The notes beneath the pieces were generated by a model. The model had not been told where the DNA came from. It made no database searches and worked only from the letters and a program-made list of their open reading frames with translations. Below, in pieces: positions 40,498-48,560 of a stretch of DNA of 64,000 nucleotides. The stretch's first letter is position 1. Each line of letters begins with the position of its first letter. The translations under genes and the position numbers were made by a program. This stretch comes from JBFMFB01 sp040752115 (GTDB lineage: Bacteria > Pseudomonadota > Gammaproteobacteria > Burkholderiales > Sulfuricellaceae), in contig JBFMFB010000001.1 of the NCBI GenBank assembly GCA_040752115.1, positions 140,671-204,670 of the forward strand. The letters are read 5' to 3'.

Positions 40498-41563
40498 AAT
40501 CTACCGTCGCTTTCGCCAGCGCCTGCTTCACCACTGCGACAAAATCGGCGGGAACCAGCGAAAGCAGGTCAGCTTCGCGGCCCGCGAAGAACCGCAGCAC
40601 GTTTTCCTCCACCCTTTCGGCGGCGGTGTCGCGCAATGCCGCTTCCAGATCGGCGACGGTACGCCGGGGCGTGACGAAAAAATCGCCGCTGAACCATGCC
40701 TGTTTGATTCGCCCCTGTCTTGCATCGTAAGTCAGCGTAACGCGCAGCAATCCGCCCGGAAACTTCTGCACGCCCTCCGTCAGCGGCATGTCCGCCGCGG
40801 GCCGGGCAAGCAGGTTGACCCAGTCGGGATGATCGATTTCGGCCAGCGCCGCCCGGTAGCGCGCCTGCTCGCGCACCGAGAGATCGCCTGCCTCGAATGC
40901 CACGCCGAATTCCCGGGCGAAAGCTTCGGCAAGTGCCCATTTCACATCCTCGGTGTCGGGGGCGTAGCCGAGAAGATCGGCCAGGTTGGCCACCCGTTCG
41001 CGCGCCGAAGCGATCGCCTTGTCCGACAGCTTCTCGGCCGGAATGCGCAGCACCCGCAGCATTTTTTCCACGTCGAACTGCACCAGCAGCGTGCCCTGGA
41101 ACATCAGCGCATCCCCCTCGAACGCGCCGCCGGTACCGGAAATCTTTTTCCCGTCCACCTCGATGTCGTTGCGCGGACGGTAGGCCGCCGCCACCCCCAG
41201 CGCGCCGATACCGCGCGCAGCGGCCTCGCAGATGCGGCGGGAAATCGCCTGCATGTCCGCCGTGCCGAGATCGCGCTTGTGCAGATAAAGCTCCCAGCCG
41301 ATCTGGGTTTCGTCGAAGTAGATGGCGCCGCCGCCGGTGATGCGCCGCTGGACCGCAACACCGTGCCCGCGGCAGTAATCGAGATCGAGTTCCTGCTCCG
41401 CGCTTTGGTGAAACCCCAGCAAGGCGCTCGGCGTAAAACGCAAAAAGCGCAGGGTGGAGGGGATTTCTTCCGCCGCCCGCGCTTCCAGCAGCGCGCGGTT
41501 GAGCGCGATATTCTCCGCCGCAGGCCGCAGGCCGGTGTCAATGACGCGCCAGGTTATGGGCAT
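40490..41563 (-). CDS. slpl(AB): sHdr-associated lipoate-protein ligase sLpl(AB)
   Basis: 357 residues. The catalytic LplA-type domain has VQRRITGGGAIYFDETQIGW and VDGKKISGTGGAFEGDALMF with the catalytic lysine. An LplB-like accessory domain follows (VQKFPGGLLRVTLTYDARQG). Such fused ligases load octanoate or lipoate onto LbpA, the lipoyl carrier of the sHdr pathway. ATG 41563 (MPITWRVIDTGL) is used; a TTG two codons upstream is possible. Upstream is the tandem B repeat; downstream overlap with lipT by 8 nt. Confidence 0.88.
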   Translation of the reverse strand: MPITWRVIDTGLRPAAENIALNRALLEARAAEEIPSTLRFLRFTPSALLGFHQSAEQELDLDYCRGHGVAVQRRITGGGAIYFDETQIGWELYLHKRDLGTADMQAISRRICEAAARGIGALGVAAAYRPRNDIEVDGKKISGTGGAFEGDALMFQGTLLVQFDVEKMLRVLRIPAEKLSDKAIASARERVANLADLLGYAPDTEDVKWALAEAFAREFGVAFEAGDLSVREQARYRAALAEIDHPDWVNLLARPAADMPLTEGVQKFPGGLLRVTLTYDARQGRIKQAWFSGDFFVTPRRTVADLEAALRDTAAERVEENVLRFFAGREADLLSLVPADFVAVVKQALAKATVDCG

Positions 41564-41577
41564 ATTCAAATTCGATA

Positions 41578-41823
41578 GACAGGATTAACAGGATTTTTCA
41601 GGATTAACATGATTTTTGATGTCGTAAAAAAAGAACACACATACACGATCCGCTGAATTTGGTCTGATCCTGTCCAGCCAGATATATTCAAATTCGATAG
41701 ACAGGATTAACAGGATTTTTCAGGATTAACATGATTTTTGTTGTCATGAAAAAGGAACACACACACGATCCGCCTGAATTTGCTTTAATCCTGTAAATCC
41801 TGCGAAATCCTGTTAATCCTGTC
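41578..41823. repeat. Repeat family B, copy 4, with tandem duplication
   Basis: GACAGGATTAACAGGATTT occurs at 41578 and again 122 nt later. The unit (41562-41683) is repeated almost completely (41684 to about 41785), sharing ATATTCAAATTCGATAGACA and GAACACACA..CACGATCCG. A right arm TCCTGTTAATCCTGTCC closes at 41823. It fills the 289-nt gap between slpl(AB) and lipS2. Confidence 0.9.
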
Positions 41824-41852
41824 CAATCGGATTTACAAAACAGCGGCGACCG

Positions 41853-42989
41853 TTATCCCGCCACCACCCTGATACCCGCCAGCGCGCCGGTTCCCGCCCG
41901 GCGGCTGCGCTCCTGCTCGATAATGCGGCGAATGTCTACCTGCAGGCCGGCATGGTCGTTCTCAAGCGCCAGCACTTCGTCGCCCACGGCGATCGAGCAG
42001 CAGGCAGGCGTGACGCGCACGTCACGCCCAAGGCGGGCGGCCAGCTCGACCATGCCGTCCGCGGGATGGGCGATGCCGTTCAGCCCCGCCAGCACGGCGT
42101 AGCTGTCGATCTCCGTTTTGGCGCGCCCCGCCGGGCGGGCGCAGCCCAGCAGCAGCGGCGTGTCCGGCAGGGCTTCGCGGGCGTCCATGAAAAATTGCCC
42201 TACCTCGGCGCTGGCCGGCGTGGCGAAAGGGCGGTTCTTCGGCGCGTAAAACGGCATCACCACCACCAGCACCACCGCGGACGGCCTGTGCCGCCGGATG
42301 ATCTCCAGCGCATTCCATTCGCCGAGCAGGGTGCCGTAATGCAGCCCGAGGACGATGTGCGGCACCACCTTGAGCGAGGTGGAGACGAGGTATTCCAGGG
42401 TGCGCTCGAAATCGTCCACGCTGCGCTTGAGATGATAGACCTGGGTAATGGTGTCCTGGGCGCCGATCACGTCCATCATTGCCGCATCGATGCCGCAATC
42501 CTCCATGCGCCGCGCGCCGTCCATGTCCACCAGCGCGGTATGGAGCGCGATCCGGAAGCCGGGAAAGGTATCCTTGATGCGGCGGATGGTGGGATAGAAG
42601 ACATCGTACTCCACCTCGTTGCGGTGGTTGGAGCCGCCGGTGAGAAGCATGCCCTGCGCGCCGGCTTCGATCTGCTCGTTCACCACGCGCCACAGCGCTT
42701 CCGGCGTTTTCGCCGGAAGCATCGGTTCGAGGATTTTCGCCTTGCAATGGTCGCATTTCAGGCTGCATTCGCCGCCGGTGATCGAAACCGCCGGCCAGGC
42801 GCTTTTGCCGCAGCCGGCGATTTCGGACGTGGCGTAAGCCTTGAAAGTGGGCGTGTAGAAATTGACGGCGCCGATGCGCGCGCCTTGCAGAACACCGAAG
42901 CGCGCCTGCATGCGGCCGACCAGCGCGGCATCCAGGACAACGCCTTCAAGCGGTTCGATCTGCCCGATGATATCAGGCCAGGAAGTCAT
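41853..42989 (-). CDS. lipS2: Radical SAM lipoyl synthase component (LipS2/LipS1 type)
   Basis: 378 residues. Radical SAM motif in SITGGECSLKCDHCKAKI (cysteines 75, 79, 82), a further cysteine at 60 (SEIAGCGKS) and a C-terminal PACCSIAVGDEVLALEN segment. It lies 53 nt downstream of an lbpA gene and upstream of slpl(AB)-lipT, which fits the two-component LipS1/LipS2 synthase rather than LipA. The symbol is tentative as to S1 versus S2. ATG 42989. Confidence 0.8.
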   Translation of the reverse strand: MTSWPDIIGQIEPLEGVVLDAALVGRMQARFGVLQGARIGAVNFYTPTFKAYATSEIAGCGKSAWPAVSITGGECSLKCDHCKAKILEPMLPAKTPEALWRVVNEQIEAGAQGMLLTGGSNHRNEVEYDVFYPTIRRIKDTFPGFRIALHTALVDMDGARRMEDCGIDAAMMDVIGAQDTITQVYHLKRSVDDFERTLEYLVSTSLKVVPHIVLGLHYGTLLGEWNALEIIRRHRPSAVVLVVVMPFYAPKNRPFATPASAEVGQFFMDAREALPDTPLLLGCARPAGRAKTEIDSYAVLAGLNGIAHPADGMVELAARLGRDVRVTPACCSIAVGDEVLALENDHAGLQVDIRRIIEQERSRRAGTGALAGIRVVAG

Positions 42990-43042
42990 GACATGAATTG
43001 TGCGGATTGTCGGGATTCATGGGGCTCGACCCGACCGGCACT

Positions 43043-43480
43043 TCAGCAGCCGCCGAAACCGTCGGCACCCATCTTGGCTTCGAACGCCCCGGCCACCGCG
43101 CCGCCGCTGACCAGGCCGGCGGATTCGGCGTCCCAGTTGGTCGGCTTCATCTTGACGAGCCAGCCCGCGCTGTAAGGATCGGCATTGATGGTGCCGGGTT
43201 TGGCCGAGACCGCATCGTTGGTGGCGATCACCTCGCCGGAAACCGGCGCTTTCACCGGCCCCACCCACTTGCCCGATTCGACGGTGGCGACCGACTTGTC
43301 CTTCTCGATTTCCTTGCCCGCTTTCTTCGGGGTGTAGGAAACGATCTCGCCGGCGAGCGAGCACGCATACGAGGTCATGCCGACGGTAATGGTGCCGTCC
43401 CCTTCGCGACGGGCCCAGACGTTGTTTTCGACGTTGTAGTACAGATCGTCTGGAAGGTTACATCCGCGTACGGTTGCCAT
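43043..43480 (-). CDS. lbpA: Lipoate-binding protein LbpA (GcvH-like)
   Basis: 145 residues, H-protein-like single-hybrid fold. The lipoyl lysine is expected at K71 in VATVESGKWVGPVKAPVSGE; standard GcvH has a similar loop, but no gcvT or gcvP is near. Instead it sits within the sHdr cluster, where LbpA carries the sulfur-binding lipoate that the sHdr complex acts on. The C-terminus AKMGADGFGGC ends in a cysteine. It is one of two lbpA genes, 18 nt after a dsrE-type gene. Confidence 0.9.
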   Translation of the reverse strand: MATVRGCNLPDDLYYNVENNVWARREGDGTITVGMTSYACSLAGEIVSYTPKKAGKEIEKDKSVATVESGKWVGPVKAPVSGEVIATNDAVSAKPGTINADPYSAGWLVKMKPTNWDAESAGLVSGGAVAGAFEAKMGADGFGGC

Positions 43481-43498
43481 TTCTGCTCTCTCCTGGAA

Positions 43499-43894
43499 TT
43501 AAAAAAACATCGACTTGTTGCAGTTCAGAATCATGTCCGCCAGAACGCCGGCATTGGAAATCTCGTCCACCTCCCCGATCACGTCGCCGGCTTCCAGATC
43601 GTAGCCGGGCATCGCCGGCCGGCACAGGTAAAGCTTGGCGCCCGCAGCTTTCGCGGCGCGCATGAACTCGATGATTGTCTTGCCGCCCTCCATCGCTGTC
43701 AAGGTTTCCGGCACCCCCTTCTCGGCCAGGCGCACCGCTTCCATGGTGAGGAAAATACGCACGTCCGCGTCCATCGAAGCCAGCACCGCGGCGAGATAAA
43801 ACGGAGTGGCGCAGCGGTGAGGAGTCGAAGGTCCGCTGGTCATGACGATAACCACGGACTTCCCCTCGTTGTCCAGATAATGCTCCTCAGACAT
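43499..43894 (-). CDS. DsrE-family sulfur-transfer-like protein between two lbpA genes
   Basis: 131 residues, DsrE/DsrF fold: GKSVVIVMTSGPSTPHRCAT, PFYLAAVLASMDADVRIFLT, and a conserved cysteine C91 in AKLYLCRPAMPGYDL that could carry persulfide; C28 is a second candidate. The gene is packed 6 nt after one lbpA and 18 nt before the other, so a role in sulfur delivery to or from the lipoyl carrier is likely. DsrE3B-like is possible, but I cannot assign the subfamily. Confidence 0.82.
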   Translation of the reverse strand: MSEEHYLDNEGKSVVIVMTSGPSTPHRCATPFYLAAVLASMDADVRIFLTMEAVRLAEKGVPETLTAMEGGKTIIEFMRAAKAAGAKLYLCRPAMPGYDLEAGDVIGEVDEISNAGVLADMILNCNKSMFF

Positions 43895-43900
43895 CGGCGT

Positions 43901-44338
43901 TCAGCTCCGCTCGCAATGGATATCGTCTTTCCGGCAGCGGGCGCAATAGCCTGCCTCCGCGGCTGCACCGGTCATCAGCCCGGACAACGCCGCCGCCGGG
44001 TCCACCGCCCTGACCCGCGCCACCCAGGCATCATAAGGCTCGCGATTGAGCAGCGAGGGCTCGTCCAGCACGCGGGAATTGATCTCCTCGATCACGCAAT
44101 CGAAGACGTTGGGAATCGGGCCGGCCCACTTGGCGCTTTCGATCGTGGCCACGGGCTTGCCGGCAGGGCGCAGCGTGCCGGGCTTGCGCACGCGCAGGTG
44201 CATGATCCTGCCGGCGATGGCCTGGGAGATGTCGGTCATGCCTACCGAGAACATACCGTCCGGCTCGCGCCGCACCCAGATCTGGTATTGGTCGTCGTAA
44301 TGGAGGTCGGGGCGAAATTCGCAGCCGTTACAGTGCAT
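43901..44338 (-). CDS. lbpA: Second lipoate-binding protein LbpA (GcvH-like)
   Basis: 145 residues, the same fold as the other LbpA but only distantly alike. Lipoyl lysine K70 in VATIESAKWAGPIPNVFDCV; N-terminal cysteines in MHCNGCEF and C-terminal AGYCARCRKDDIHC add six cysteines not seen in GcvH. Two LbpA types are known from sHdr organisms; both occur here side by side. Separated from shdrB2 by 488 nt of repeats. Confidence 0.87.
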   Translation of the reverse strand: MHCNGCEFRPDLHYDDQYQIWVRREPDGMFSVGMTDISQAIAGRIMHLRVRKPGTLRPAGKPVATIESAKWAGPIPNVFDCVIEEINSRVLDEPSLLNREPYDAWVARVRAVDPAAALSGLMTGAAAEAGYCARCRKDDIHCERS

Positions 44339-44374
44339 GTTTTTATATTACCAACCGCGAATAGCGTTAATTAA

Positions 44375-44426
44375 CCACGAATGACACGAATTTTCACGAA
44401 TGTACCCGAATCAAATCCATTCGTGG
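44375..44426. repeat. Repeat family A, copy 7 (minimal)
   Basis: CCACGAATGACACGAATTTT ... CCATTCGTGG, only 52 nt, in the gap between shdrB2 and lbpA. Confidence 0.8.
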
Positions 44427-44441
44427 CCGCATTTTCAATAG

Positions 44442-44607
44442 CAGGATGGGTGGAGCAGCCCTCTCTCCAACTCTCCCCTGGAGGGGAGAGGGCGATCGTC
44501 CCCTCTCCCACTTGCGGGAGAGGGTTAGGGTGAGGGCGCAACCCATCGAACAATCCGGTGCGCCCATCTTATGATGGGTTACGGCTTGCGCCTCCACCCA
44601 TCCTACG
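44442..44607. repeat. Repeat family E, copy 3, with nested hairpin
   Basis: AGGATGGGTGGAGC ... GATGGGTTACGGCTTGCG ... CCACCCATCCTACG. Nested inside is a CTCTCCCCTGGAGGGGAGAG hairpin and GGGAGAGGGTTAGGGTGAGG, a composite seen in many genomes. A further hairpin GGCGCATTA/TAATGCGCC follows at 44656-44683. Confidence 0.78.
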
Positions 44608-44702
44608 CATCTGCGCGACCGAACTCCGTAGAGTGCGGCGAGCGCAGAACCGTAGGGCGCATTAGCCGAAGGCGTAATGCGCCGAATGCTTTTGCGCGCC
44701 AT

Positions 44703-44796
44703 CTCGAAAAACACCCTTCTCGTTCAAATAATCCAGGGAGTCGGACGAGGTTTTAGTTCCGGCGTAACGCGCTGCGCGCATTAGCCTCCACTGAAA
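44703..44796. repeat. Duplicated shdrB2 3' end plus repeat family C, copy 2
   Basis: 44703-44743 is a diverged copy (33 of 41 positions) of 44826-44866, the 3' end of shdrB2: the minus strand here reads SDSLDYLNEKGVF against SDSLDYLSDKGVL in the gene. Repeat C (44750-44796, GTTTTAGTTCCGGCGTAACG) lies between the two copies. Confidence 0.75.
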
Positions 44797-44826
44797 TGTC
44801 AGCGCCGTGGCCCTGCATACACCTTC

Positions 44827-45738
44827 TCACAAAACACCCTTGTCGCTCAGGTAATCCAAAGAGTCGCTGACATTTTCATGCACACCAAGCTTTCTGGCAG
44901 ACATTCCCAGCGCCAGGCCGAGCAGTTGGGTGAAGTAGATGATCTTGACGTTGGTCTTGATGCCGAACTCGGTTTCGGCGCGCACCTGGTGCATTTCCAG
45001 CCCGGAGTGGCAGGTCGGGCATTCGGTGGCGATGACTTCGGCGCCGGAGTCCTCGGCGGCCTGCAGCAGGTTGAGCACCAATTGGGTGGAGGTGTCGGAA
45101 TCGGAGAGGGTGTGCGCTCCGCCGCAACAGGCGGTCTTGAGAGGGAAATCCACGTTTTCGGCGCCAGCGGCGGCAAGCAGGTCATCCATGTAATGCGGCT
45201 TGTAGCTCGACTCGGAGCCCGGCCCCTGATCCCTCTCCGGGAATATCTGGCGCGGACGAGTGTACATGCAGCCGTAATAGTTGGCGATCTTCATGCCGTT
45301 GAGGCTTTTCTTGAGCCGCTCCTTGATGCCCTCCTCGCCGATCTCCTCCATCAGCCATTCGAGCAGATGGACGGTGCGCACCTTGCCCTGATAAACCGGA
45401 TCGTCGGCTTTTTTCGCCAGTTCCTGCACGGTTTCGAACGATTCCTTCGAGGTCGCCAGCTCGTATTCCGCTTTTTTCAGATTGTGGTAGCAGCCGTTGC
45501 ACGGCGCCATCACCGTGTCGAAACCCATCTGCTCGGCGGCAATCGCCAGATTGCGGGCGGACATGTAGGTTTGCAGCATGGGGTGGACGTTCTTTACCTC
45601 CATTGCGCCGCAGCAGTTCCAGTCTTGCAGGTCTTTCATTTCCAGCCCGAGATCCTTGACCAGGGCGCGGGTGGAGCGGTCGTAAGGGCCGCCCGAGCCC
45701 TCCAGCGCGCAGCCGGGATAATAAGCGACTTTAGCCAT
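44827..45738 (-). CDS. shdrB2: sHdrB2, heterodisulfide-reductase-like CCG-domain subunit
   Basis: 303 residues with two CCG domains, each expected to hold a noncubane 4Fe-4S cluster: AYYPGCALEG, DWNCCGAMEV, APCNGCYHNL; then ANYYGCMYTR, TACCGGAHTL, TECPTCHSGL. It is part of the cytoplasmic sHdr complex (C1B1AHC2B2) that oxidises sulfane sulfur to sulfite. Starts 8 nt inside shdrC2, so translationally coupled. Its 3' end has a diverged duplicate about 120 nt downstream. Confidence 0.93.
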   Translation of the reverse strand: MAKVAYYPGCALEGSGGPYDRSTRALVKDLGLEMKDLQDWNCCGAMEVKNVHPMLQTYMSARNLAIAAEQMGFDTVMAPCNGCYHNLKKAEYELATSKESFETVQELAKKADDPVYQGKVRTVHLLEWLMEEIGEEGIKERLKKSLNGMKIANYYGCMYTRPRQIFPERDQGPGSESSYKPHYMDDLLAAAGAENVDFPLKTACCGGAHTLSDSDTSTQLVLNLLQAAEDSGAEVIATECPTCHSGLEMHQVRAETEFGIKTNVKIIYFTQLLGLALGMSARKLGVHENVSDSLDYLSDKGVL

Positions 45739-46501
45739 GTGCAATCTCCTTCTGTTCCTTGATGTACTGCCGCAACACTTCGCCGGTTCGGCCCCAGGAT
45801 TTGGTCCTGGGCTTGAATACCGCGGCCCATGCCATGTGCAGCGGGTGGAGGATCGGCATGCGGGCGAGAAATTTGCCGATACGCCCCTTCTTCAACTCCG
45901 TCCACTTGTTCATGCGCGCCACGAAAATGCCCAGCCAGCCGTGCAGCGCAAGACTGGCCACGTCTTGGCCGGTTTTCCGGAAGAAATTCAGCATCACCTC
46001 GCCATCCTCGATTCGGCCCCGGTCCAGGCACTGGCGCGCGAATTCCTCGTCGAAAATGGTGGATCGAGTCTTTTCGGTGTAGCCCTCGTCCTCCAACCAG
46101 TGCGCCAGTGCCTTCATCACGCTTTCCGGGCGGACGTCCTTGGGACAGATGCTGGTGCACTTGTTGCAGGACACGCACTGCCAGATGATGTCCTTGTCTT
46201 TGATGATTTCATCCTTCAATCCGAGGCGGGTGAGGTAGATCCAGTAACGCGGGTTGAAATCGGTGTTCTGCGCGTACATGGTGCAGGAGTTGGTGCAGGA
46301 ACCGCACTGCCAGCAACGGTGGAGCCGCTCGCCCCCGGCGTAGCTTTCGATCTTGCGCTCGAAGTCATCGTCGTAATCGGTCAGCGTGCGCGGCAGGATC
46401 ATGGTGTTCCAGTGGCCAGATACGTCCACGCCCTCCACCACCAGCTTGTCGGCGGTCAGAACGCGGGCGGGATCGATCAGCGTTTTCTCGTGAATGGCCA
46501 T
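45731..46501 (-). CDS. shdrC2: sHdrC2, ferredoxin-type subunit
   Basis: 256 residues with two 4Fe-4S motifs, RCWQCGSCTNSCTMYA and WQCVSCNKCTSICPKD, in a helical scaffold like HdrC. It passes electrons within the sHdr complex. ATG 46501 (MAIHEKTLIDPARV) is chosen, with GGAG nearby upstream; the frame is open 6 codons further. It is separated from the shdrH stop by 160 nt of repeat A8, and overlaps shdrB2 by 8 nt. Confidence 0.93.
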   Translation of the reverse strand: MAIHEKTLIDPARVLTADKLVVEGVDVSGHWNTMILPRTLTDYDDDFERKIESYAGGERLHRCWQCGSCTNSCTMYAQNTDFNPRYWIYLTRLGLKDEIIKDKDIIWQCVSCNKCTSICPKDVRPESVMKALAHWLEDEGYTEKTRSTIFDEEFARQCLDRGRIEDGEVMLNFFRKTGQDVASLALHGWLGIFVARMNKWTELKKGRIGKFLARMPILHPLHMAWAAVFKPRTKSWGRTGEVLRQYIKEQKEIAHG

Positions 46502-46538
46502 AATGCGTTCTCCAAACAACCCTAAAAAAAGCGTTTAA

Positions 46539-46671
46539 CCACGAATTCGCACGAATGTTCACGAATAATCATTTTGTTATCAAAATTCCCGCCATCATCG
46601 ACAAGGTGCGCGGCCCTTTGATACCACCCTTTTGTTCGTGTCCATTCGTGCTTAATTCGTGTCATTCGTGG
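46539..46671. repeat. Repeat family A, copy 8
   Basis: CCACGAATTCGCACGAATG left arm, AATTCGTGTCATTCGTGG right arm, about 90-nt core. The right arm reaches into shdrH and gives its last codons and stop. Confidence 0.87.
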
Positions 46672-47534
46672 TGAATTGCCTGTGTTTTCCTGACCCGCGA
46701 GCGGTCGCTCCGCCCCGGCGCGTCAATCCCCAGCAGCTTCTTGATGCACTCTTCCGGTCCGACGCCGCGCCCGAAACCGGGGCTCAGCATCCCTTCCGCG
46801 ACAGAACGGAAATAGGCGGAATATGCCTGCGCCAGCACAAGATCGATCCAGAACGGCATGTCGCGATAAATGCCTTCGGCGGCAAGCAACGAAGCCAGCC
46901 AGTGGCGCGCCCCCTCGAACATTTCCGGCGTCGAGCCGAGCTCGATACGTGCCATATGATCGGCGCCGCGAATCAGCTCCCGCAGCGCCCCACTCATGGT
47001 GGTCTGGTCCCACACCCAGCGCGTCATCAGCGGATACTGCTCCGGCGCGCTGAAATGCAGCGTCTCTGCCGCGAAATCGAAAGCGGCGCGGCGCAATCGG
47101 GCAGCATCTTCCCGGCCGATTCCCGCCTCGACCGGCAAGGCGGCGAGGAAGCGCTGCAACCGCACCGCCACGGTACCGCTTCCGTATAGCAAATCGTTGA
47201 GGGCCGCCACCGCTCCGGCTTCGCCCAGCGCCTGCAGCGGCGGGAACAGCTTGCGTCGCGCGGTGAACGAGAGATCCAGCACCGTTTCCAGCCCTTCCAG
47301 ATCCAGCCCGCCGAGGGCTTCCGGTGACAGAGCAGCGGCAAACAGCCGGTGCTTGGCCTGAAGGGCGCCAAGCCATGCCTCCAGCCCGGCATCGACCTCG
47401 GCAATCTGCCGCAAATTTTGCAGGTGATGGGCAAACAGCGCTTCGTCCAGCGGCAAAGGCAGCTCGGCCGGCGCGATGCGCTCGGCCGCCCTACCTTGCG
47501 GCACGGCCTCAGGCTGCTTTTTGAGCCAAAGCAT
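46662..47534 (-). CDS. shdrH: sHdr cluster conserved protein (sHdrH/Hyp)
   Basis: 290 residues, mostly helical, no cofactor motif; LDLEGLETVLDLSFTARRKL and HFSAPEQYPLMTRWVWDQTT are recognisable blocks. A gene of this type lies between shdrA and shdrC2 in every sHdr cluster I know of (C1B1AHC2B2). Its function is not established. ATG 47534 overlaps shdrA by 26 nt. The last residues (IHHE, stop) are read from repeat A8, so the native C-terminus may have been replaced or extended. Confidence 0.85.
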   Translation of the reverse strand: MLWLKKQPEAVPQGRAAERIAPAELPLPLDEALFAHHLQNLRQIAEVDAGLEAWLGALQAKHRLFAAALSPEALGGLDLEGLETVLDLSFTARRKLFPPLQALGEAGAVAALNDLLYGSGTVAVRLQRFLAALPVEAGIGREDAARLRRAAFDFAAETLHFSAPEQYPLMTRWVWDQTTMSGALRELIRGADHMARIELGSTPEMFEGARHWLASLLAAEGIYRDMPFWIDLVLAQAYSAYFRSVAEGMLSPGFGRGVGPEECIKKLLGIDAPGRSDRSRVRKTQAIHHE

Positions 47535-48558
47535 TCAGTTCCCCGACGGCGCGCATCGCCATGGTCATCCCCTGGGCGATGCTGGAATCGATGTCTTCCG
47601 GCCCGAGCGCAGCGCCGCCCACGTAGATGCCGGGACGGGTGCTGGAAAGGGTGTTGGTGTAGTGCTCGGCGCGCGCAAGGAAGCCGTGCTTCTCCAGCTC
47701 GATGCCGAACACCTTGGCGATCTCGGGGTTCTCGTAATTGGGGTCCATGCCGATGGCATGCACCACCAGGTCGAACGGGATCACGATCGGTCGCTTGACC
47801 AGCGTGTCCTCGCCCTTGACCAGCAGCCGCCCGTCGGGTGCGCGCGTCACTTCCGCGATGCGCGCCTTGACGAACTTGGTGCGGTATTCTTCCTGGGATT
47901 TCCAGTAGAACTTGTCCTCGTACAGGCCGAAGGTACGGATATCCATGTAGTAGATGAACACGTCGGTCTTGGGCGACAGCTCCTTGATCTCCATCGCCAG
48001 ATTGGTGGACACCGTGCAGCAGATCTTGGAACACCACTCGCGCCCGATCTGGCGGTCGCGCGAGCCGACGCACAGCAGAATCGCCACCCGTTGCGGCACC
48101 CGGCCGTCGGAAGGGCAGTAGATCTTGCCGCCGTTGACCATCTGCTCCATCTGCACCGTGGTGAGCACGTCCTCGTAGGTGCCGAAGCCCCATTCCGGCT
48201 TGTTGATGGAATCGAAATGGGTAAAGCCGGTGCCGAGGATGACCGCGCCCGCCTGGACCGTCTGCCCGTTGGAAAGGATGGCGGTGAAATTGCCGGCCTC
48301 GCCGTCCAGCCGCGTCACTTTGGCGCCCTTGTGGACGGTAATGGCGGGATCATCCTCCACCCGCTTCACCATCCGGCCGATGGCGTCCTTGGCCCATTCG
48401 CCGGACGGCACCAGCTTAGCGTAGCGGGACAGGATCGGCGCGCCACCCAGCACATTCTCCTTCTCCACCAGCACCACCTTTTTGCCCACCGAGGCCACGC
48501 CCGCCGCGGCGGACAATCCGGTCGGGCCTGCGCCCACCACCAATACGGTATTTTGCAT
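47509..48558 (-). CDS. shdrA: sHdrA, FAD-binding subunit
   Basis: 349 residues. FAD motif VLVVGAGPTGLSAAAGVASV, an iron-sulfur cysteine region CVGSRDRQIGREWCSKICCT, and a second dinucleotide-type end RPGIYVGGAALGPEDIDSSI. HdrA-like core of the sHdr sulfur-oxidation complex. ATG 48558 lies 2 nt after the shdrB1 stop. Confidence 0.94.
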   Translation of the reverse strand: MQNTVLVVGAGPTGLSAAAGVASVGKKVVLVEKENVLGGAPILSRYAKLVPSGEWAKDAIGRMVKRVEDDPAITVHKGAKVTRLDGEAGNFTAILSNGQTVQAGAVILGTGFTHFDSINKPEWGFGTYEDVLTTVQMEQMVNGGKIYCPSDGRVPQRVAILLCVGSRDRQIGREWCSKICCTVSTNLAMEIKELSPKTDVFIYYMDIRTFGLYEDKFYWKSQEEYRTKFVKARIAEVTRAPDGRLLVKGEDTLVKRPIVIPFDLVVHAIGMDPNYENPEIAKVFGIELEKHGFLARAEHYTNTLSSTRPGIYVGGAALGPEDIDSSIAQGMTMAMRAVGELNALAQKAA

Positions 48559-48560
48559 GC

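Noticed and set aside
43043..44338. Glycine cleavage H proteins
   Set aside because: No gcvT or gcvP nearby; placement with shdr and lipoate-assembly genes indicates LbpA.
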